Source of the DNA: an uncultured Arsenicibacter sp.
GTDB taxonomy: Bacteria > Bacteroidota > Bacteroidia > Cytophagales > Spirosomataceae
NCBI RefSeq assembly: GCF_945952095.1
Contig: NZ_CAMFHL010000259.1
Location: 1-10,361, forward strand
Length of the DNA stretch: 10,361 nucleotides
Reading direction: 5' to 3'
Positions 7,093-10,361 of this stretch are shown in pieces. How positions within the stretch are numbered: position 1 is the first letter of the stretch; each line of letters opens with the position of its first letter. The notes beneath the pieces are model-generated. The model had not been told where the DNA came from, did not search any database, and worked only from the letters and a program-made list of their open reading frames with translations. The position numbers were made by a program, and so were the translations under genes.

Positions 7093-8402
7093 AACTACTG
7101 ACCAAAACTAACCGCGTTTACCTTTCCTTTTCCGTCGGTATCTACCTGCTGACGGCGCTGGCGTTTTATGCCATTATCAAGCTGGTTATCTACGACGAAG
7201 TAGAAAGCCGGCTCCTGGTCGAAAAACGGGATTTTGAGGCCTACATTCAGGCCCACAACAGCTGGCAGGGCGGTTATTTTGTGGAGAATAAAATTTCGGT
7301 GATACCGGTTACAAACGCCTTACCCACCGAAGACTTCAAGGACACTTTAATCCTCAACCGCTACGACCATGAACTGGTCCCCTTCCGCGAACTGACCTAT
7401 TACACCCGCATCAACGGACAGGCGCATCGGGTGTCGATCCGCAAGTCGCTCATTCAGTCGTACCGGCTCATCGAAGTCATTACGGTCTCGATGGTGGCAT
7501 TCCTGAGCCTGTTGTTCCTCTGCTCGTTCTGGTTTCAGAGCCGCCTTTCGGGTCAGCTGTGGCAGCCGTTTTACAATACACTGGCCAAAGTCCGGAAATT
7601 TGATCTGAGCAGCAGCACGCCTCTGCTCCTGCCGGCCGAAGAAATTACGGAGTTCAACGAGCTGAACGACGTATTGCAGAAAATGTCGGAAAAACTCCAT
7701 CAGGATTACCAGAGCCTGAAAGAGTTTACCGAAAATGCCTCCCACGAAATTCAGACTCCCCTGGCGCTGATCAACGCCAGGGTTGAACAACTGATCCAGT
7801 CGGAGACGCTGACCGAATCCCAGTCCTACTGGCTGGATGAGATTTACCGTGCCTCACGCCGGATGTCGAAACTTAATCAGGGGTTGTTACTGCTTGCCAA
7901 AATCGAAAACCGCCAGTTTGCCGATGTCGATCTGGTTGACCTTTACGTACTGATCACTGAAAAGCTGTACGACATGGAGGAGATTCTCCAGCATAAGCAA
8001 CTGCGGGTCTTCACCAAAGGTACGGCCACCTTTCCCCGCATGCTGCCGGTCACACTGGCCGACGTATTGCTGAGTAATCTGGTCTCCAACGCCATCAAAC
8101 ACAACGTCACCGGCGGTCTCATCCGCATCGAATCCACCACTGATCAGCTGTGTATCAGCAACACCGGCCCTGCCCCCACCATTACTCCCGACCGCCTGTT
8201 CGAGCGTTTCAAAAAAGGTAGAGACGCAACAGCCTCCATATCCGCTGCCATGAATGATACTGAAGAAGGTACCGCCCGACATTATGCCCCGACGAACTCA
8301 ATCGGGCTGGGGCTGGCCATCGTCAAACAAATCGGCGACAGTTATGGGCTGACCATCTCCTATACGTACGCTGAGGGCGAACACCGCATTTGTCTGCGGT
8401 AA
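7089..8402 (+). CDS. Sensor histidine kinase, partner of the upstream response regulator
   Basis: This 437-residue inner-membrane kinase starts at a GTG (7089) that overlaps the regulator's TGA. TM1 is at about 10-35, a periplasmic sensor region at about 36-126, and TM2 at about 127-149. A linker/HAMP-like stretch leads to the dimerisation and phosphoacceptor helix, with His219 in ASHEIQTPLALI. The ATP domain has the N-box with N334 (SNLVSNAIKHN), ISNTGPAP (355-363) where many kinases have DxGxG, LFERFKKG (370-377), and the G2 box GLGLAIVKQI (406-415). The ATP lid between K376 and S404 holds 27 residues, against roughly 6-10 in comparable kinases by my recollection. The insert begins GRDA, encoded by a 12-nt half copy of the GAGACGCAA repeat. 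All catalytic motifs remain, so the kinase is probably active. The sensor region has no Cys cluster or other metal signature, so the signal is unknown. The gene ends 2 nt from the convergent DUF389 gene. Confidence 0.93.
   Translation: MKLLTKTNRVYLSFSVGIYLLTALAFYAIIKLVIYDEVESRLLVEKRDFEAYIQAHNSWQGGYFVENKISVIPVTNALPTEDFKDTLILNRYDHELVPFRELTYYTRINGQAHRVSIRKSLIQSYRLIEVITVSMVAFLSLLFLCSFWFQSRLSGQLWQPFYNTLAKVRKFDLSSSTPLLLPAEEITEFNELNDVLQKMSEKLHQDYQSLKEFTENASHEIQTPLALINARVEQLIQSETLTESQSYWLDEIYRASRRMSKLNQGLLLLAKIENRQFADVDLVDLYVLITEKLYDMEEILQHKQLRVFTKGTATFPRMLPVTLADVLLSNLVSNAIKHNVTGGLIRIESTTDQLCISNTGPAPTITPDRLFERFKKGRDATASISAAMNDTEEGTARHYAPTNSIGLGLAIVKQIGDSYGLTISYTYAEGEHRICLR
8218..8229 (+). repeat. Half copy of the GAGACGCAA repeat inside the kinase gene
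   Basis: GTAGAGACGCAA is identical to the left arm plus flank of copies at 6365-6376 and 10150-10161. The partner arm TTGCGTCTC is absent downstream. In frame it gives GRDA at kinase residues 377-380, at the start of an extended ATP lid. A 12-nt match alone could be chance; its place at the edge of a family-atypical insert makes common origin more likely. Confidence 0.5.
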
Positions 8403-8404
8403 CC

Positions 8405-9790
8405 CTACTCGGTAATAACCTTGATTTTGTCGCTCTTGGTGCGCATTTTCAGCCAGGCTGCAATCCGGTTCTTTTCAGAGGCGGTATGCCTGCGGCTGAA
8501 TTTTGCATACACCAGCAAAACCGTATCCGGCTGAGTACGGTTTGCATTCATAATCAATGACCGTGCGGCAGTAAATGTCTGCACATCAGGCATCAGCACT
8601 TTCAATTCATCCCGTAAATCTGCTACCGGCAAGCGCGACGTCTGCGTCAGTTCAATGTATTGCCGGAGCGAATCAATGGTCCTGTCCTTACGGGCAACGG
8701 AAGCCTGACTAAACTGGATAACCTCTTCGGTGATTGTAGAGGTCAGCGTATTTACGTCAACATCCGCGTCTTTGAAACTTCCCTGCCGGACAATCAATGT
8801 TGCATTCGGCATTGTATATGCCGGTAGCTTAGCCTTCAGCAGGTTAACCGAATCAGCCGGTAAGGGTTCACCAACCAGCATCAATTCGAGGATGCCTTGC
8901 CCATGCTCATATTTTGCCGTATAACTCACGACCTGCCGGTATTTGTAATTACATTCCTTAGCCACAAAACGCCGGGCGGCCTGCTCGAACAACGTCCGCT
9001 TTACGATTACATACCCGAGGTAGGTACTGGGTAACAACGCAATCAGTACCGCAATTAAAATGGTGTTTTTAACCCTCCGCTCCGTCGCCAGACTGGGGTA
9101 TTCTTTCTGATGATATCCCAGGTAACGCACAATAACTACCGTCGATAAACTGATACACACACTGTTTATCAGAAACAGGTAGAAGGCGCCGGCAAAATAG
9201 TACCAGTTACCGTTGGCTAAGCCGAAGCCTGCCGTACATAAAGGCGGCATCAGGGCGGTTGCGATCGCAACCCCCGGTATAATGTTACTGACCTTTTCTT
9301 TCCGTGACCCGGCCACAATTCCCGCCAGTCCGCCAAACACAGCAATCAGTGTATCCCAGATCGTCGGAAACGTCCGGGCGACCAACTCCGACTGCGCCAG
9401 ATCAAGCGGTGAAATAATGAAATAAACCGTTGACGTCAGCAGGCTGATAAACACAGCAATTGACAGGTTTTTCAGCGCCCTCAGGATCAGGTTAAGGTCA
9501 TTAATACCGATGCCGAGGCCAATACCCATGATCGGCCCCATCAGCGGAGAAATTAACATGGCCCCGATAATTACCGCCGTTGAATTAACATTCAGCCCGA
9601 TTGATGCAATAAATATGGCAAAGATCAACACCCATAAATTAGTACCTCTGAACTCAATATTACGGGTGATACTCTGAATCGTTTCGGCTTCGTCGGCTTT
9701 ATCCTCGTCCAGACTAAACCGTTCTCTGATAATTTTTAAAAACCGGACAGGTAACGCTTCAGGATGGGTTTTCGGTACTTGGTTTAGCAT
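8405..9790 (-). CDS. DUF389 family membrane protein (TIGR00341-like)
   Basis: This is an integral membrane protein of unknown function. I chose the ATG at 9790 (461 residues). The frame runs further up to a GTG at 9874, but those 28 codons are AT-rich with no recognisable protein character. In 9790 numbering, a charged N-terminal segment (about 14-45, RERFSLDEDKADEAETIQS) precedes the DUF389 core (about 50-225), with its hallmark GLNVNSTAVIIGAMLISP and LMGPIMGIGLGIG, then GVAIATALMPPLCTAGFGLA. A further membrane pass lies at about 242-262. The C-terminal 190 residues are soluble, with a helical stretch (VARKDRTIDSLRQYIELTQ), and end in KMRTKSDKIKVITE. Such tails are, as I recall, usual in Bacteroidota members. 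DUF389 proteins have been proposed to be transporters or channels, but no reaction is established to my knowledge. The gene converges on the kinase with 2 nt between stops. Nothing ties it functionally to the pump. Confidence 0.9.
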   Translation of the reverse strand: MLNQVPKTHPEALPVRFLKIIRERFSLDEDKADEAETIQSITRNIEFRGTNLWVLIFAIFIASIGLNVNSTAVIIGAMLISPLMGPIMGIGLGIGINDLNLILRALKNLSIAVFISLLTSTVYFIISPLDLAQSELVARTFPTIWDTLIAVFGGLAGIVAGSRKEKVSNIIPGVAIATALMPPLCTAGFGLANGNWYYFAGAFYLFLINSVCISLSTVVIVRYLGYHQKEYPSLATERRVKNTILIAVLIALLPSTYLGYVIVKRTLFEQAARRFVAKECNYKYRQVVSYTAKYEHGQGILELMLVGEPLPADSVNLLKAKLPAYTMPNATLIVRQGSFKDADVDVNTLTSTITEEVIQFSQASVARKDRTIDSLRQYIELTQTSRLPVADLRDELKVLMPDVQTFTAARSLIMNANRTQPDTVLLVYAKFSRRHTASEKNRIAAWLKMRTKSDKIKVITE

Positions 9791-9921
9791 GGTTTCTTTA
9801 CTGACAGGACATCCGTTTTTTTTCTGGTAATCAGTCCGGATACCTTTTGTTTTACTATAAACGCGGTCACTCACTCGTTTCTACCGCCAACCTTAAAAAA
9901 AACAAGTTATAAAAGAAAACC

Positions 9922-9929
9922 ATTTTTTG
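9922..9929 (+). promoter_or_regulatory. Possible -7 box of the HMA-like gene
   Basis: ATTTTTTG resembles TAnnTTTG weakly and ends 5 nt before the ATG at 9935. If used, the transcript would start at or next to the start codon. No -33 TTG at a suitable distance was found, and the region is A/T-rich, so chance is a real possibility. The 144-bp gap to the DUF389 ATG (9791-9934) contains nothing else I can name. Confidence 0.25.
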
Positions 9930-9934
9930 ACGTT

Positions 9935-10153
9935 ATGAAGACCCTGAATTTCAAAACCAATATAACGACCGACGATGCCATTGAGGCGGTAACGCTCCCG
10001 CTGAATGCCATCGAACCACTCGACGGCTGGAATATAGATCTGCAGCATCAGGATCATCTGTTAACCGTACAAACCATTGATAACCGCGTGTCGGAGCAGG
10101 TAATTGCTGCCGTTGAAAAAGCCGGTTTTGAGGCGACTCCGCTTCCCGAGTAG
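9935..10153 (+). CDS. Small HMA-fold (heavy-metal-associated-like) protein without CxxC
   Basis: This is a 72-residue cytoplasmic protein, the length of a stand-alone HMA/copper-chaperone domain. The pattern fits the beta-alpha-beta-beta-alpha-beta fold: KTLNFKTNI (strand), DDAIEAVTLPLNAI (helix), WNIDL (strand), LLTVQT (strand), SEQVIAAVEKAGF (helix), EATPL (strand). Stand-alone relatives in Bacteroidota start similarly, with KTN followed by a metal-binding CxxC. Here the matching positions 12-15 read TDDA and there is no cysteine anywhere in the protein. It therefore should not bind Cu(I) or Zn in the usual way. It could be a decayed chaperone, or a domain reused for protein contact. The TAG stop (10151-10153) lies inside the GTAGAGACGCAA flank of a palindromic repeat. 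The fold assignment is by eye and moderately sure. Confidence 0.75.
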   Translation: MKTLNFKTNITTDDAIEAVTLPLNAIEPLDGWNIDLQHQDHLLTVQTIDNRVSEQVIAAVEKAGFEATPLPE

Positions 10154-10174
10154 AGACGCAATATCTTGCGTCTC
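10150..10174. repeat. GAGACGCAA palindromic repeat, copy 2
   Basis: The core at 10153-10174 has 9-bp arms GAGACGCAA and TTGCGTCTC around TATC, with left flank GTA. It directly follows the HMA-like coding sequence and supplies its TAG stop. The hairpin is followed by GTTTTAA, so it might also end transcription, though the T-run is short. Confidence 0.88.
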
Positions 10175-10207
10175 GTTTTAACGGTCGCCAACCAGCCTGC
10201 CGCTGAG

Positions 10208-10232
10208 GAGACGCAATATCTTGCGTCTCTAC
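10208..10232. repeat. GAGACGCAA palindromic repeat, copy 3, facing copy 2
   Basis: The 22-nt core at 10208-10229 is identical to that at 10153-10174, including the TATC loop. The TAC flank is on the right side here, so the GTA flanks of copies 2 and 3 point outward. Together they bound an 83-bp unit (10150-10232) with a 33-nt centre and terminal inverted repeats matching at 23 of 25 positions. Confidence 0.85.
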
Positions 10233-10235
10233 TGT

Positions 10236-10243
10236 TATCTTTG
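10236..10243 (+). promoter_or_regulatory. -7 box of the truncated downstream gene
   Basis: TATCTTTG matches the Bacteroidota TAnnTTTG consensus exactly and ends 5 nt before the ATG at 10249, implying little or no leader. The nearest TTG upstream (10221-10223, in repeat copy 3) is only 12 nt away, shorter than the usual 17-23, so the -33 element is uncertain. Confidence 0.45.
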
Positions 10244-10248
10244 TGGCT

Positions 10249-10341
10249 ATGTGGAAAAAAATCTGGATTGGGTTAGGTCTTCTGCTGGTGATTGCCGGCA
10301 TCTGGCAACGGGAACTGATTAGTTACGGCTGGATGCAGGGG
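10249..10341 (+). CDS. N-terminus of a membrane-anchored protein (truncated), possibly a PF10023-type aminopeptidase
   Basis: An ATG just after a good -7 box opens a frame of 31 codons before sequence that is probably not genomic. The product begins MWKKIWIGLG, then a single hydrophobic span LLLVIAGIW, then QRELISYGWMQG. This is a short positive N-terminus and an uncleaved anchor or signal sequence. The segment after the anchor resembles, from memory, the start of Bacteroidota members of the predicted aminopeptidase family PF10023, where a YGxxQAxGQ-type motif follows the anchor. Too little is present to be sure. Residues read beyond 10341 (LSLIHI) come from the apparent adapter and should be ignored. 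Confidence 0.55.
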
Positions 10342-10361
10342 CTGTCTCTTATACACATCTG
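10342..10361 (+). other. Probable untrimmed Nextera/Tn5 mosaic-end adapter at contig end
   Basis: 10342-10360 reads CTGTCTCTTATACACATCT, the complete 19-nt Tn5 mosaic-end read-through sequence used in Nextera libraries. The final G at 10361 fits the start of the longer adapter. Its place exactly at the window edge supports an assembly artefact rather than a transposon end. Confidence 0.93.

Noticed and set aside
8400..8407. Intrinsic terminator between the kinase and DUF389 genes
   Set aside because: Only 2 nt separate the convergent stop codons and I see no stem with a T-run there.
9791..9874. Upstream GTG start (9874) for the DUF389 gene
   Set aside because: The added 28 residues look like translated AT-rich intergenic DNA, and the ATG at 9790 leads directly into family-like sequence. 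It cannot be fully excluded.
6365..10232. CRISPR array made of the GAGACGCAA repeats
   Set aside because: The copies are few, far apart, in mixed orientation and lack regular spacers, and there is no cas gene. They behave as dispersed palindromes.
10342..10361. Genuine Tn5/IS50-type transposon end
   Set aside because: The match is to the engineered mosaic end used in library kits and it stops exactly at the window edge. An adapter is far more likely.

Overview
The window looks like chromosomal DNA from a Bacteroidota member, most likely a Cytophagales organism of the Spirosoma type. Supporting signs are promoter -7 boxes close to the Bacteroidota form TAnnTTTG, no clear Shine-Dalgarno sequences, a sensor kinase with the SHEIQTP and ISNTG motifs common in that phylum, and a recurring GAGACGCAA palindrome between genes. 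This placement is inferred from style, not from a database match. No tRNA, rRNA, CRISPR array or intact insertion sequence was seen.

Region 1 (1-6098, minus strand) is a tripartite RND efflux operon. It is transcribed in the order TolC-like outer-membrane factor, RND inner-membrane pump, lipoprotein-type periplasmic adaptor, and then a further small lipoprotein that runs off the left edge. The last gene overlaps the adaptor by four bases (GTGA). Region 2 (6099-6414) is a divergent control region. Region 3 (6415-8402, plus strand) is an OmpR-family response regulator and its sensor histidine kinase, also joined by a GTGA overlap. The layout suggests that the two-component system controls both itself and the pump. 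The control region holds two inverted copies of a 22-bp element (19 of 22 identical), each made of two TTCC repeats 11 bp apart. Each copy lies exactly 6 nt before a -7-like box, one facing the regulator and one facing the pump operon.

Region 4 (8405-9790, minus strand) is a DUF389 membrane protein convergent with the kinase. Region 5 (9935-10361, plus strand) holds a small protein that resembles a heavy-metal-associated (HMA) domain but lacks the metal-binding CxxC, then two palindromic repeats, then the first codons of a membrane-anchored protein. That last gene is cut by what appears to be an untrimmed Nextera (Tn5 mosaic-end) sequencing adapter at 10342-10361, so genomic sequence probably ends near 10341.

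The least expected features are the matched pair of divergent operator/promoter units, the palindrome family (three complete copies plus a 12-nt half copy inside the kinase ATP-lid coding region, with one copy supplying a stop codon), the CxxC-less HMA protein, and the fourth lipoprotein gene of the pump operon. Nothing here proves a new class of system. It is best read as a regulated efflux locus with several unusual details.
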